Shown: positions 37,051 to 46,795, counted from the stretch's first letter. The stretch is DNA of 64,000 nt from Actinopolyspora erythraea (GCF_002263515.1 NZ_CP022752.1:3906001-3970000); one strand, 5' to 3'. The notes: generated from the letters alone by a model not told the origin. Translations and numbers: made by a program.

Positions 37051-40000
37051 TCAGCCACCGTCGCCGGTGACCTCCTCGTAGCGAGCCATGGCTTCCTCCA
37101 GCCGCTGGAAGGCCTGGCCGAGCTGACCGAGGTCACCGGAGCTCTGCGCCGAGCGGACCTCCTCCATCGCGGCCTGCAACTCCCGCACCGCCTGGTTCAC
37201 CTCGGGGCTGTTCTGCTGTCCCTGGCCGTTGCCCTGCTGCTGGCCCTGGTCGCCCTGATCACCCTGGTCACCCTGTTGCTGACCCTGGTTCTCATCCTGC
37301 TGTTGCTCCTGGTCCCCCTGCTGGTCCTGACCGTCGCCCTGCTGGTTCTCGTCCTCGGCGGTCTCGGTGTTCTGCCCCGCCCCGGGACCGAATATCTGCT
37401 CCAACGATCCCTGCAGCGTCTCGGCATAACCGACGCTGTCGCCGTAGGAGGTCAGCACCCTGGCAAGCTGCGGGTAGGAATCCTCGCTGTTCGGCCGGAT
37501 GTAGATCGGCTCAACGTAGAGCATTCCGCCCTCGACCGGCAGGGTCAGCAGGTTGCCGAACATCGCCCGCACACCTGGGTTGTCGAACAGCGTCCGGTCC
37601 TCGGTGACCTTCGGGGTGGACTCCATCTGCCGCTGGACCTGCACCGGCCCCAGCGTCGGGTCGCCCGTTGGCAGCTCCAGCATCGTGATCTCGCCGTAGC
37701 TCTCGGGGTCCGAGGACGCCGAGATCCAGGCCGACAGGTTCTGCCGTTCCAGCGCGGTCATGGCGCTGATCAGCTGGAAGGTCGGCCGGTTCTGGGTGGG
37801 CGCCTGCGCGATCACGTAGAACGGCGGCTGCTTCTCGCCGGAGCCGCCGCGCTGCTCCTCGTTCGGATCGTTGGGCACCTGCCAGAAACCCCGGGTGGCG
37901 TAGAAGTCGCCCGGGTCGTCCACGTGGTACCGGGCGAGCAGCTGCCGCTGCACCTTGAACATGTCGGCGGGATAGCGGAAGTGCTGCCGCAGCTCGTCAC
38001 TGATCTCGCTCTTGGGCTTGACCACACCGGGGAAGACACCCTTCCAGGCCTGCAACACCGGATCCTTCTCACCGAACTCGTAGAGGCTGACCTCGCCGCT
38101 GTAGGCGTCGACGGTCGCCTTGACGGAGTTGCGGATGTAGTTGATCTGCTGATCCGGCTGCGTGACGTTGCTGGTCGAGTCGCTGGCCGCCTGCCCGAAG
38201 GAGGTCAGCTTGGAGTACGGGTAGTTGTCGAGCGTGGTGTAGCCGTCCACGATCCACTTGATACGCCCGTCGATGACGGTCGGGTAGGGATCGCCGTCCA
38301 ACTTGAGCCACGGGGCGACCTTCTGCACCCGCTCCCGCGGATTGCGGTTGAGCATGATCTGCGACTGCGAGCCGATCTCCTGGTTGAACAGGATGTTGCG
38401 CTCACCGTAGTTGGCCGCGAAGACGGCCCGGTTGAACCAGTTGCCGATCGAGACGCCGCCCTCGCCCTGGTAGGTGTAGCGGGAGTTCTGCGTGTCGTAC
38501 TCCTTCGGCTGCTCACCCTCCTCGGCGCCGACGATGGCGTAGTCCTGGTTGAGCTCACCGTAGTAGACCCGGGGCTGTTCGACCGGGATCTCGCCCTGAC
38601 CGTCGTTGGCGACGTCGCTCATCGAGAACACCGGATAGGCACCGGTGTCGGCGCCCTCACCGGGCACCGAGCTGACCCGGTCGGCCGGCGCGCTGACGAA
38701 GCCGTTGCCGTGGGTGTAGACCATGTGCCGGTTGATCCAGGACTGCTGGTTCTCCGCGAGGCCGTCGGTGTTGATCCCGCGCACCGCGACCAGGTAGTCC
38801 TGCAGCTCGCCGTTCTCGTCCCGGTAACGGTCGATGTCGAGCTCGTCGGGGAAACCGTAGAAGTTGAACTGCTGCTGCAGCTGGGTGAACGTCTCGGACA
38901 GCAGGCTCGGATCGAGCAGCCGCACGTTGGAGACGGTGCCGGTGTCCTGGGCCACGTCCTCCGGGCTGACGTCGGAACCGTCCGAGCCCGAGCCACCGCC
39001 CCCCTGGGTGTAGTTCTCCCGGACGGTCACGTCCTCCTCGGTGATGCCGAACGCCTGCCGCGTGGCGGCTATGTTGCGCTCGATCGAGGTCGCCTCGCGC
39101 TGGTTGGCGTTCGGCTCCACCGAGAACTGCTGCAGCAGCGCGGGCCACAACGCCCCGACGACCAGGCTGGACAGCACCAGCAGCACCGTGGCCAGCGCCG
39201 GAATCTGCAGGTTGCGCAGGAACACCGCGGCGAAGAAGGCCAGCGCGCAGATGATCGAGATGCACAGCAGGATCACCTTCGCCGGCATCACGGCGTTGAG
39301 GTCGGTGTAGCTGGCACCCGTGAACAGATCACTGCGCTGCGACAGCAGCAGGTCCCAGCGGTCGAAGAAGAAGTCCACCGCCTTGAGCAGCACGAAGACA
39401 CCGGCCAGCACGGCGAGCTGGATCCGGGCGGCCTGGGAGATCTGCCCGGACCTGCCCGCGACCCTGACACCACCGAAAACGTAGTGCGTGGCCAGCGCAC
39501 CGATGAACGACAGGGTCACGGCGATGAACCCCCACGCCAGCAGCCAGCGGAAGAACGGCAGCTGGAAGACGTAGAGGCTGATGTCGTGGCCGAACACCGG
39601 GTCCTCGGTGCCGAAGGGGGTCCGGTTCAGGAACAGCTGCACCATCCGCCAGTCGCCGGTGGCCGCCAGGCCACCGATCGCGCCGACCACGACGGGGATG
39701 CCGATGCCGAACCACTTGGACCGCTGGGTGATGACGGTGCGGTACCGGGTCAGCGGGTCCTCCTGCCCGCTGTCGAGCGGCACGAAGACCGGTCTCGTCC
39801 GGTAGGCGAGCCAGAGGTTCAACGCCAGTACCCCGGCGAGGAACACGCCCGCACAGACGAACAGCACGATCCGGGTCAGCACGATCGTCGTGAAGATTCC
39901 CCGGTAGTCGACACTGCCGAACCACAACCAATTGACGTATGTCCCGATCAGGCGTGATCCGACGATCAGCGCTACCAGCACGACCGTGCCCAGGATCAGA

Positions 40001-40053
40001 AGGATCCGGCTCCGCCGGGACAGTTTGGGTACTCCTACCGGCCTCGTGGCCAC
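37051..40053 (-). CDS. UPF0182 family large membrane protein
   Basis: A 1000-aa protein of the UPF0182 family (compare mycobacterial Rv3193c). The first ~300 residues hold seven or so membrane segments. A large extracytoplasmic domain follows, with family stretches such as FYGFPDELDIDRY, GERNILFNQ and PYPTVIDGRIKWIVDGYTT. Near the C-terminus (~residues 905-950) is a low-complexity run of Gln, Gly and Asp, followed by a helical end (AVRELQAAMEEVRSAQ). GTG at 40053 follows GGGAGTGC; the longer frame is not supported. The function is unknown. It is divergent from the PPA1309-type gene, as in related genomes. Confidence 0.9.
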   Translation of the reverse strand: MATRPVGVPKLSRRSRILLILGTVVLVALIVGSRLIGTYVNWLWFGSVDYRGIFTTIVLTRIVLFVCAGVFLAGVLALNLWLAYRTRPVFVPLDSGQEDPLTRYRTVITQRSKWFGIGIPVVVGAIGGLAATGDWRMVQLFLNRTPFGTEDPVFGHDISLYVFQLPFFRWLLAWGFIAVTLSFIGALATHYVFGGVRVAGRSGQISQAARIQLAVLAGVFVLLKAVDFFFDRWDLLLSQRSDLFTGASYTDLNAVMPAKVILLCISIICALAFFAAVFLRNLQIPALATVLLVLSSLVVGALWPALLQQFSVEPNANQREATSIERNIAATRQAFGITEEDVTVRENYTQGGGGSGSDGSDVSPEDVAQDTGTVSNVRLLDPSLLSETFTQLQQQFNFYGFPDELDIDRYRDENGELQDYLVAVRGINTDGLAENQQSWINRHMVYTHGNGFVSAPADRVSSVPGEGADTGAYPVFSMSDVANDGQGEIPVEQPRVYYGELNQDYAIVGAEEGEQPKEYDTQNSRYTYQGEGGVSIGNWFNRAVFAANYGERNILFNQEIGSQSQIMLNRNPRERVQKVAPWLKLDGDPYPTVIDGRIKWIVDGYTTLDNYPYSKLTSFGQAASDSTSNVTQPDQQINYIRNSVKATVDAYSGEVSLYEFGEKDPVLQAWKGVFPGVVKPKSEISDELRQHFRYPADMFKVQRQLLARYHVDDPGDFYATRGFWQVPNDPNEEQRGGSGEKQPPFYVIAQAPTQNRPTFQLISAMTALERQNLSAWISASSDPESYGEITMLELPTGDPTLGPVQVQRQMESTPKVTEDRTLFDNPGVRAMFGNLLTLPVEGGMLYVEPIYIRPNSEDSYPQLARVLTSYGDSVGYAETLQGSLEQIFGPGAGQNTETAEDENQQGDGQDQQGDQEQQQDENQGQQQGDQGDQGDQGQQQGNGQGQQNSPEVNQAVRELQAAMEEVRSAQSSGDLGQLGQAFQRLEEAMARYEEVTGDGG

Positions 40054-40289
40054 AGCGCACTCCCTGGTGACGATCCGCGGGCAACGGGACCGAGTCACCG
40101 GCGCGACCCGGGCTCCCGTGCGGTCAACTCTACGATGCCGCCGCGGGAAGGTGGGACGGTGCCCGCGAATCCGAATCAAACGGACATCCCACGCGGCGGA
40201 GTGAAGGAGGCTCTTCGCGCGCTGCCCACTGCCGGAGACAGGGTCACGGGCGTCGAATCGGACGGCCGGGGCGGTGCGACGATGGACGA

Positions 40290-40853
40290 ATGTCGCCCGC
40301 TATCACCGAGGAAATGACCGCGGCGCTGCCCGCGGTGGCACGCGAGATCGAACAGTTCGCGGCTTCGGAGGGCTGGGAACGGCCCGCCAGGATGTTCGCC
40401 CTGGTGGAAACCGCGGAACTGCTCGAGGCCGAGCCGGGGCTGGCCGAACAGCTCAACACCGGATCACCGCTGACTCCCGTCGCGCAGGACGAACTGCCCG
40501 GCAACGACATCGGCGAGGCCCTGGCCGGGATAGCCTGGCCGGAGCGGGTGCTGGGTTGTGCGCTGGTCCAGGAGATCGTGGTACTTCCCCCCGAGGCCGA
40601 GCAGGAACTTCCCGGCGAGGACGAAGCCGCGCGGAACACCGCGGCGCAGCACCCCGACCGCAGGGAGGCCCGGCTGGTCGCGGCGGTGCTGCGTGGTGGG
40701 ACGCAGACCTGCGTACTGCGGTTGCGCAACAAGGACCCCGAGCTCGACGACGGCTTCGACGGTGACCCAGAACAGGAGGAGGGCGAGCTCGTCGAGGACA
40801 GCGCCCTGGCACCGAACCTGCTCAACGCGATGCACGCGACCTTCGAGGAGTAG
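40290..40853 (+). CDS. PPA1309 family protein
   Basis: A 187-aa soluble acidic protein matching the actinobacterial PPA1309 family. Its N-terminus is EIEQFAASEGWERPARMFAL. The core has IAWPERVLGCALVQEIVVLPP, then RREARLVAAVLRGGTQTC. An acidic linker precedes the final helix (APNLLNAMHATFEE). The function is unknown. The family is typically adjacent to the UPF0182 and PDZ protease genes, as here. Confidence 0.8.
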   Translation: MSPAITEEMTAALPAVAREIEQFAASEGWERPARMFALVETAELLEAEPGLAEQLNTGSPLTPVAQDELPGNDIGEALAGIAWPERVLGCALVQEIVVLPPEAEQELPGEDEAARNTAAQHPDRREARLVAAVLRGGTQTCVLRLRNKDPELDDGFDGDPEQEEGELVEDSALAPNLLNAMHATFEE

Positions 40854-40955
40854 CGGTCGCCGCGCCGGGGACGGGCGGTTCGGGACCGCTCCGTCGCGGT
40901 GGTCGGCACCCGGCCACCGCGACGCGGGACCGGCTCGGGGCACCCTCGCGGTTTC

Positions 40956-41981
40956 TCAGCAGCGAGGTGGTTGTTCGCCCGCCCGCAGCGCCTCCAACGC
41001 GTTGACGGCCTCGTCGAGCGTGCCGACCCTGATCAGCCGCATCTCCTCCGGAGCCTGGGACTTGGCGGCGGCGCAGTTCTCCTCGGGCACGAGGAAGATC
41101 CGGGCCCCGGCCTCGTGGGCCTTGGCGATCTTGAATCCGATTCCGCCGATACGCCCCACCTCGCCCCTCGAGTCGATCTCGCCGGTTCCGGCGACGAACT
41201 CGCCGTCCGTTAGCTCGCCCGGGGTGAGCTTGTCCACCACGGCCAGCGAGAACATCAGTCCCGCCGAGGGGCCGCCCACGTTGGGCAGCCTGATGTCGAC
41301 GTCGAAGTCGACCCGGGGGCGCAGGGCCGGCTGCACGCCGAGGAATCCCTGGGAACGGTCGTCCGGTGCTTCCGCGAGACGGACGGTGGCCTGCTGGGGT
41401 TCCCGGTCCTCGCGCCTGAAGCGCAGGGTCACCCGCTGGCCGGGGCGGGTGTCGGACAGCGCGTCTATCAACGACCGCGGGTCGCTCAGCCGCTCCCCCT
41501 CGGCGGATATCAACTCGTCGCCCGGCTGGAGAACCCCCTCGGCCGGGCCGTCGCTGACGACCTCCTCTGCGACGAGTTCCGTGGGATAGCCGAGATGGCG
41601 CAGCGCCGCGGTCTCGGCCGAGTCCTGCGAGCTGCGGAACGCGCGCGTATTGGTGCGTTCCACCTGCTGCTCGGTCTTGTCCGGCGGGAAGTACAGCTCA
41701 CGCGGAGCCAGGGCGTGGTCGCCACTGGCCCAGAGCGTCAGTGCGCTGAAGATCGACAGCTGGTCGGTGACCGAAACGGTGGTCATGTTCAGGTGACCAC
41801 TGGTCGGAAAGGTCTTCGTGCCTTCGATGCGGACGACCTGCCTGCCCTGGTAGGAACCGAGCGTGTCATGGGTCGGACCGGGGCCCAGCGCCACGTAGGG
41901 CACCGGGACGAAGGCTCCCAGCAGCCCGAAAAGCACGACCAGAACGACACTCGTAAGCAGGGTCCAGGTACGGCGACTCAC
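40956..41981 (-). CDS. PDZ/Lon-type membrane-anchored serine protease (YlbL-like)
   Basis: A 341-aa protein. An N-terminal signal anchor (TLLTSVVLVVLFGLLGAFV) is followed by a PDZ domain (VSDGPAEGVLQPGDELISAEG, ~residues 140-215) and a C-terminal Lon protease domain (~235-335). The Ser-Lys dyad is visible as Ser in VGGPSAGLMFSLAV and Lys in GFKIAKAHEAGA. Rv3194c is the mycobacterial counterpart. It is predicted to process extracytoplasmic proteins at the membrane. The GTG at 41981 begins VSRRTW; the long upstream frame overlaps the divergent zincin gene and is rejected. Confidence 0.92.
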   Translation of the reverse strand: MSRRTWTLLTSVVLVVLFGLLGAFVPVPYVALGPGPTHDTLGSYQGRQVVRIEGTKTFPTSGHLNMTTVSVTDQLSIFSALTLWASGDHALAPRELYFPPDKTEQQVERTNTRAFRSSQDSAETAALRHLGYPTELVAEEVVSDGPAEGVLQPGDELISAEGERLSDPRSLIDALSDTRPGQRVTLRFRREDREPQQATVRLAEAPDDRSQGFLGVQPALRPRVDFDVDIRLPNVGGPSAGLMFSLAVVDKLTPGELTDGEFVAGTGEIDSRGEVGRIGGIGFKIAKAHEAGARIFLVPEENCAAAKSQAPEEMRLIRVGTLDEAVNALEALRAGEQPPRC

Positions 41982-42128
41982 AGCACGACACCCTACGTCC
42001 CTCCGACGCGCTCCCGGCGGGCGACTTGCGTGGGGTCCGAGATGCCGGGATCGCGGTGACGTTCGCCCTGGGCGAGCGATTTCCCGCTCGCCTACTGCCC
42101 ACCGGCGTGTTCCGCGTACGGTGGAACC

Positions 42129-43607
42129 ATGAGTGATGTGCCCTTCGGGTTCGGCCCCCACGATCCCAACAACGAGGAACCCGATGATCGCGACAAGGGC
42201 GACTCGTCGGACGGTGGCTCCGGGGGCGGCACCGGCTTTTCCGGAGGAGCGGGTTCCTTCCCCGGCTTCGGCGGGATGCCCGGTCCCGGAGGCATGCCCG
42301 GCCCCGGCGGTACGCCGAACTTCGACATCGGCGCGCTCGGTCAGATGCTGACCCAGCTCGGGCAGGCCCTCAGCCACTCCTCCGGTGGTGACTCGGGGCC
42401 GGTCAACTACGACCTGGCCAAGCAGCTCGCCCATCAACAGCTGCAGGCCAATAAGCGCACCGAACGCCCGACCCAGCAGCAGACCAAGGCCATCGAGGAC
42501 GGCATCCAGCTCGCCGAGCTCTGGCTGGACCCCACCACGGCTTTCCCGACCGGGACGCACGTCGTGCGGGCCTGGTCGGCGCAGGAGTGGGTGGACAACA
42601 CGCTGCCCATCTGGAAGCGGCTGTGCGACCCGGTGGCGGAACGGGTCTCCGAGGCCTGGTTGGAGGCACTGCCGGAGGAGGCCAAGCAGGCGGCCGGGCC
42701 GATCGTGTCCATGCTCGGCCAGATGGGCGGACTGACCTTCGGTTCACAGCTGGGTAACGGACTGGCCCAGCTCGGCGGCGAGGTTCTCACCTCCACCGAG
42801 GTGGGACTGCCCCTCGGTCCGGACGGAACGGCCGCGTTGCTGCCCGCCAACGTCGAGCGTTTCGGCGAGGGCCTGGACCGCCCGGCCAGCGAGGTGACCG
42901 TCTTCCTGGCGGCGCGGGAGGCGGCGCACCACCGGCTGTTCAGTCATGTCCCCTGGCTGCGGCAACGCCTGTTGGCGACCGTCGAGGAGTACGCGCGCGG
43001 CATCCACATCGACACCTCCTCCCTGGAGGACCTGGCGAGCAAGGTGGATCCCAGCGATCCGAACTCGATGCAGGAGTTGATGAACTCCGGGATGCTGGAG
43101 CCGCGGACCACCGACGAGCAGCAGGCCGCGCTCACTCGCCTGGAGACGCTGCTGGCGCTGGTCGAGGGCTGGGTGGACGTGGTGGTCGCCGACGCGGTCG
43201 GGGAACGCCTGCCGGGCGCCGAAGCACTCGGGGAGACGGTACGGCGCAGGCGCGCGACCGGTGGCCCAGCCGAGCAGACCTTCGCCACCCTGGTGGGACT
43301 GCAACTGCGGCCGCGCCGGCTGCGGGCGGCCGCTTCGCTGTGGCGGCTGCTCACCGAGCGGCACGGCGTCACGAGCCGCGACCGGGTCTGGGACCACCCC
43401 GATCTGCTGCCGGACGGTTCCGATCTGGACGAACCGCTGGACTTCGCCGACCGCTGGGGCGGGAGCAACGAGGACCTGGACGATCCGATCGCCGCCATCC
43501 GGCGGGCCGAGGCCGCCGAACAGGCGAGCGGCGAGTCGGAATCGGAGAGCTCCGACGGCGAGAACAACGACGAGAACGGCGAGAACGGCGAGAACGGCGG
43601 CCGCTGA
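42129..43607 (+). CDS. Zinc-dependent metalloprotease-like protein (Rv3195 type)
   Basis: A 492-aa cytosolic protein of the actinobacterial zincin-like family (TIGR03624-type). The first ~70 residues are Gly/Pro/Asp-rich and disordered (GGMPGPGGMPGPGG). The helical core contains LWLDPTTAF, the motif WVDNTLPIW and the metal-site-like AREAAHHRLF (residues ~258-267), where HHxxF replaces a classical HExxH. Further on are QLRPRRLRAAASLW and RDRVWDHPDLLP. The tail is an acidic Glu/Asp/Asn repeat (NDENGENGENGG). Protease activity is not proven for the family. It is divergent from the PDZ protease gene by ~150 bases. Confidence 0.82.
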   Translation: MSDVPFGFGPHDPNNEEPDDRDKGDSSDGGSGGGTGFSGGAGSFPGFGGMPGPGGMPGPGGTPNFDIGALGQMLTQLGQALSHSSGGDSGPVNYDLAKQLAHQQLQANKRTERPTQQQTKAIEDGIQLAELWLDPTTAFPTGTHVVRAWSAQEWVDNTLPIWKRLCDPVAERVSEAWLEALPEEAKQAAGPIVSMLGQMGGLTFGSQLGNGLAQLGGEVLTSTEVGLPLGPDGTAALLPANVERFGEGLDRPASEVTVFLAAREAAHHRLFSHVPWLRQRLLATVEEYARGIHIDTSSLEDLASKVDPSDPNSMQELMNSGMLEPRTTDEQQAALTRLETLLALVEGWVDVVVADAVGERLPGAEALGETVRRRRATGGPAEQTFATLVGLQLRPRRLRAAASLWRLLTERHGVTSRDRVWDHPDLLPDGSDLDEPLDFADRWGGSNEDLDDPIAAIRRAEAAEQASGESESESSDGENNDENGENGENGGR

Positions 43608-43859
43608 GACGGCGCGCGAGGGCTTCGGGGCAGTCCGCCGGGACCCGCTTGGTGATCGGAATCCGGGCCGTCGTGCTCCTCCCGGACGGAACGGCCGTTC
43701 CCGAGAGCGGCACGGGCCCCGGTCCGGTCACCGTGCGCTCCGGTGGGAGCACGTCTCGACGCCGGTGCCGGCAGGCCGGTGCCGCGGGTATCGGAGAACG
43801 AGCCCCCCCGCGGAGGGGTTCCGCCGAGCTGGCACTCCGGCTGACCGAGGACCGCGGCC

Positions 43860-44405
43860 CTACCGGACCTCGACGTCGTCCGCCAGGTCCGAGCCGAGGT
43901 CGGCCGCGGCGGTGAGTCCTTCGAGATAGCCGATGGCCCGCTCCGTGCGGGGGTAGCGGTTCACCCACTCCCAGAAGTCCGGCCCGTGCCCGGGAACCAG
44001 CAGGTGGGAGAGCTCGTGCACCAGCACGTAGTCGAGCACCCAGCTCGGTACCTCCCGCAGCCGACGGCTGACGCGGATGGTTCCCTCGGCCGGGGTGCAG
44101 GATGCCCACCTGGTGCGCATCGGGGCGACCCACCGGACCCCTTCGGCCACGGCACGTCCGTCGAGGTAACGCCGCGACAGTTCGGCACACCGGGCCATGA
44201 GCGCCTCGTCCGAGCTCCTGGCCGGTGACTTGCGCCGGGTCTCACTGCGGCGCAGCCTGCCGAGCATCTCGTCGACCCAGCGTTTCTCCTCGGCACGGGT
44301 CATCCGGGCGGGCAGCAGCACGACCACCTTGCCACCGTCGCGGTAAGCACTGACCGTCTGCTTCCTCCGCTTGCTGCGGCGCACCTCCACTTGCGGTTCG
44401 GCCAC
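43860..44405 (-). CDS. YgjP-like M48/DUF45 metallopeptidase
   Basis: A 181-aa protein with the DUF45/YgjP fold: an N-terminal basic strand region (VEVRRSKRRKQTVSAY), the conserved RTRWASCTPAEGTIRVS, and the zinc motif VHELSHLLVPGHGPDFW, where HELSH provides two His and Glu and the later HGPDFW a third ligand. It is a cytosolic wss1/sprT-like candidate, and the substrate is unknown. GTG at 44405 is used. The ~250 bases after its end hold nothing recognisable. Confidence 0.88.
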   Translation of the reverse strand: MAEPQVEVRRSKRRKQTVSAYRDGGKVVVLLPARMTRAEEKRWVDEMLGRLRRSETRRKSPARSSDEALMARCAELSRRYLDGRAVAEGVRWVAPMRTRWASCTPAEGTIRVSRRLREVPSWVLDYVLVHELSHLLVPGHGPDFWEWVNRYPRTERAIGYLEGLTAAADLGSDLADDVEVR

Positions 44406-44699
44406 GATCGGGAAGCTTAGCGAGCTCGATCGTCATTGGGAGGGCCGCTGTGATCCGAACCGCAGATCAACTGGGTATTCCACATCGAGGAATCCGGCGC
44501 GAACTCCCGTTACTACGGAATCGGTTGCCCCGAACACGCCACGTTACCCCTGAAAAGGTGAAGCCATTCATCCGAAATCGCGATACGCCGAACTCCTGCG
44601 CGCTGCCCCTGGCGCGGGTACCTTTTGCCCAGCGTAGTTCCGAGGCACGCGTGGACACGTGAGAAGGCCTCGCGGAACAGCGACCCGAAGGAGGCAGCC

Positions 44700-44864
44700 G
44701 TGGCCGAGACGTACAACGGTTACTGCGTAAAGTGCCGGGAGAAGCGGGACTTCACCGGTGAGATATCGGAAACGAACGGCAGGAGGATGGCCAAGGGGAC
44801 CTGCCCGGTCTGCGGCACCAAGATGACGCGCATTCTCGGCAAGGCGCACAACCCCCAGGGCTAG
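44700..44864 (+). CDS. DUF5679 zinc-ribbon protein
   Basis: A 54-aa protein with CVKC and CPVC knuckles separated by ~27 residues (YCVKCREK ... KGTCPVCGTKM), plus the conserved GRRMAKGTC. This is the DUF5679 zinc-ribbon family, found next to this block in many Actinobacteria. GTG at 44700 has GAAGGAGG upstream. The function is unknown; a ribosome or nucleic-acid contact would suit its size. A hairpin (CCCGCT/AGCGGG) ~40 bases after the stop may end the transcript. Confidence 0.85.
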   Translation: MAETYNGYCVKCREKRDFTGEISETNGRRMAKGTCPVCGTKMTRILGKAHNPQG

Positions 44865-45103
44865 CGCGCCCGACGCCGAGTGACTCCCCCTCGAGACTGA
44901 GCCCGCTGAGCAGCGGGTCCGCTCTCCCGAGGAGGGCGATTCACTCGATCCGAGCTTCCTTCACCGGTTCGGCGGAACGAATCGGCCGGGGCGATCTTGC
45001 ACACGGCTACGCGAAAACCTCTAGCATGTCGGTGAGCCCGTAGGCGTGTGCTCCGGGACGGAGATCCGTGCCCCGGCGGCCTGCCGACTGGAAGGGAGTT
45101 CCC

Positions 45104-46414
45104 GTGAACGACGTTCCCCGCCGAGCAGCACAGCGCACCGTGAAGCTCGCCAGTCTGCCGCTCGGCGCGGCGGGCAGGATGGCCGCGGGCTGGGGCAAAC
45201 GACTCACGGGGCAGGACGCCGACAGCGTCAGCGCCGACTTCTCGGCGCGTACCGCCGAGCAGCTGTTCGCCGTGCTCGGACAGCTCAAGGGCGGTGCCAT
45301 GAAGTTCGGGCAGGCGCTCAGCGTGTTCGAGGCCGCCGTGCCGGACGAACTCGCCGAACCCTACCGGGACGCGTTGTCCAGACTGCAGACGACCTCACCT
45401 CCCATGTCGGAGTCCAGTCTGCGGCGCACGCTGGACGAACAGCTGGGCAACGGCTGGCGCGACCGCTTCGCCGAGTTCGACGAGTCGCCGACCGCGGCCG
45501 CGAGCATCGGGCAGGTGCACCGGGCGGTTTGGCACGACGGCAGGGACGTGGCCGTCAAGATCCAGTACCCCGGCGCTGACGAAGCGCTGCGCTCCGACCT
45601 GCGCCAGTTGATGCGGTTCTCCCGGCTCTTCCAGTCCCTGCTGCCCGGCGCGGAGGTCAAACCGCTGCTGCGCGAGCTGCAGGACCGGATGGTCGAGGAG
45701 CTCGACTACCGCACCGAGGCCGACAACCAACGCTCGTTCGCCGCCGCCTTCGAGGGGGACGACCTGGTGCACGTTCCCAGGGTGGTGGCGAGCTCGCCCA
45801 AGGTCATGGTCACCGAGTGGGTCTCCGGAACCCCGTTCTCCGAGATCATCAACAACGGTTCCCGGGAGCGACGCGACCGGGCGGGAAGGCTGCTGAGCGA
45901 GTTCCACTTCTCGTCGCCCTCCCGGGTCGGCCTGCTGCACGCCGATCCGCACCCCGGCAACTTCCAGCTCCTCCCGGACGGGAGGCTGGCGGTGATCGAC
46001 TTCGGTGCGATCGCCAGGCTCCCCGAGGGGCTGCCGAGGACGCTGGGGCGCATGCTCCGCCTGGCGCTGGAGGACCGGGCCGAGGAGCTGATGGAACTGC
46101 TGCGCGATGACCGGTTCGTGCAGACGGACTCGTCGCTGCGGGCCGAGGACGTGCAGGCCTACCTGGGGCCGTTCGTGGATCCGGTGCGCACCGAGACCTT
46201 CCACTTCACCCGCGCGTGGCTCCAGTGGCAGGCCGACCGGGTGGGCGACCTGCGCAGCCCCGACTTCCGCACCGGTCGGTCGTTGAACCTGCCACCGGAC
46301 TACCTGCTGATACACCGGGTGACGCTGGGGGCGACCGGCATCCTGTGCCAGCTGGACGCGGAGGTGGCCGCCAGGGAGATCATCGCGACCTGGCAACCCG
46401 GGTTCGCGGACTGA
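45104..46414 (+). CDS. ABC1/AarF/UbiB-family atypical kinase
   Basis: A 436-aa protein-kinase-like protein. The family KxGQ signature is in KGGAMKFGQALS (residues ~55-66). The Ala-rich nucleotide loop is TAAASIGQVHRA (~125-136), the lysine is in DVAVKIQYPG (~142) and the catalytic/metal residues are in HADPHPGNF and VIDFGAIAR (~280-300). It corresponds to Rv3197, classified as a macrolide ABC transporter in older annotation but better seen as an ABC1 kinase or ATPase of lipid or quinone metabolism. GTG 45104 has GAAGGGA upstream. It lies near whiB7, as in mycobacteria. Confidence 0.9.
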   Translation: MNDVPRRAAQRTVKLASLPLGAAGRMAAGWGKRLTGQDADSVSADFSARTAEQLFAVLGQLKGGAMKFGQALSVFEAAVPDELAEPYRDALSRLQTTSPPMSESSLRRTLDEQLGNGWRDRFAEFDESPTAAASIGQVHRAVWHDGRDVAVKIQYPGADEALRSDLRQLMRFSRLFQSLLPGAEVKPLLRELQDRMVEELDYRTEADNQRSFAAAFEGDDLVHVPRVVASSPKVMVTEWVSGTPFSEIINNGSRERRDRAGRLLSEFHFSSPSRVGLLHADPHPGNFQLLPDGRLAVIDFGAIARLPEGLPRTLGRMLRLALEDRAEELMELLRDDRFVQTDSSLRAEDVQAYLGPFVDPVRTETFHFTRAWLQWQADRVGDLRSPDFRTGRSLNLPPDYLLIHRVTLGATGILCQLDAEVAAREIIATWQPGFAD

Positions 46415-46455
46415 GGCACTGGTAGGAGGTCGCCGCCTCGGTTTGTCCGGCGGCG

Positions 46456-46560
46456 CGCTTGGCGGAACCTCTCGCGGTCCCGTGAGTGGGGCCGGAGACA
46501 TCGAGCAGGTACTGCGCGGCGGAGCCCCCGCCTCCCGCGCTCGAGTCCCGCCCGCTGCGA
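46456..46560. repeat. Inverted relative of the dispersed repeat
   Basis: Read on the opposite strand, this stretch shares GGCGGAACCTC, GCCGGAGACATCG and GGTACT in order with the repeats at 26644 and 46657. Similarity is weaker than between those two. With 46657-46768 it forms a loose inverted pair. Confidence 0.4.
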
Positions 46561-46656
46561 CACGCACGGCCCCGCAACCGAGATTCGGAGGGGACCGCGA
46601 AGAAAGCTACGCCAAGCGGCGCCAGCCGCTCACCACCACACCCGCCCACCGGCACC

Positions 46657-46768
46657 GCCGCGGGTTCTCGCGTGCGGCTCTCGCGAGGACGGCCCCGACG
46701 TTGTGTAGTAACCACCCGATGTCTCCGGCACCCGCAGCGAGGCGTCCCCGGAGGTTCCGCCGAGCGAG
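46657..46768. repeat. Dispersed ~110-bp intergenic repeat, copy B
   Basis: Partner of 26644-26755 with the same blocks in the same order. It lies between the ABC1 kinase gene and the methyltransferase gene, which converge on it. No open frame is conserved between the copies. Confidence 0.65.
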
Positions 46769-46795
46769 TCACTACGAAAGACGAGTGGCAGCACG

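Noticed and set aside
36865..39957. A 1030-codon plus-strand frame opposite the UPF0182 gene
   Set aside because: Antisense shadow, with Val/Leu/Arg repeats mirroring the membrane segments and Gln/Gly run; it also begins inside a tRNA.
41982..42560. N-terminal extension of the PDZ protease
   Set aside because: It overlaps the divergent zincin gene, and the signal anchor starts at the GTG at 41981.
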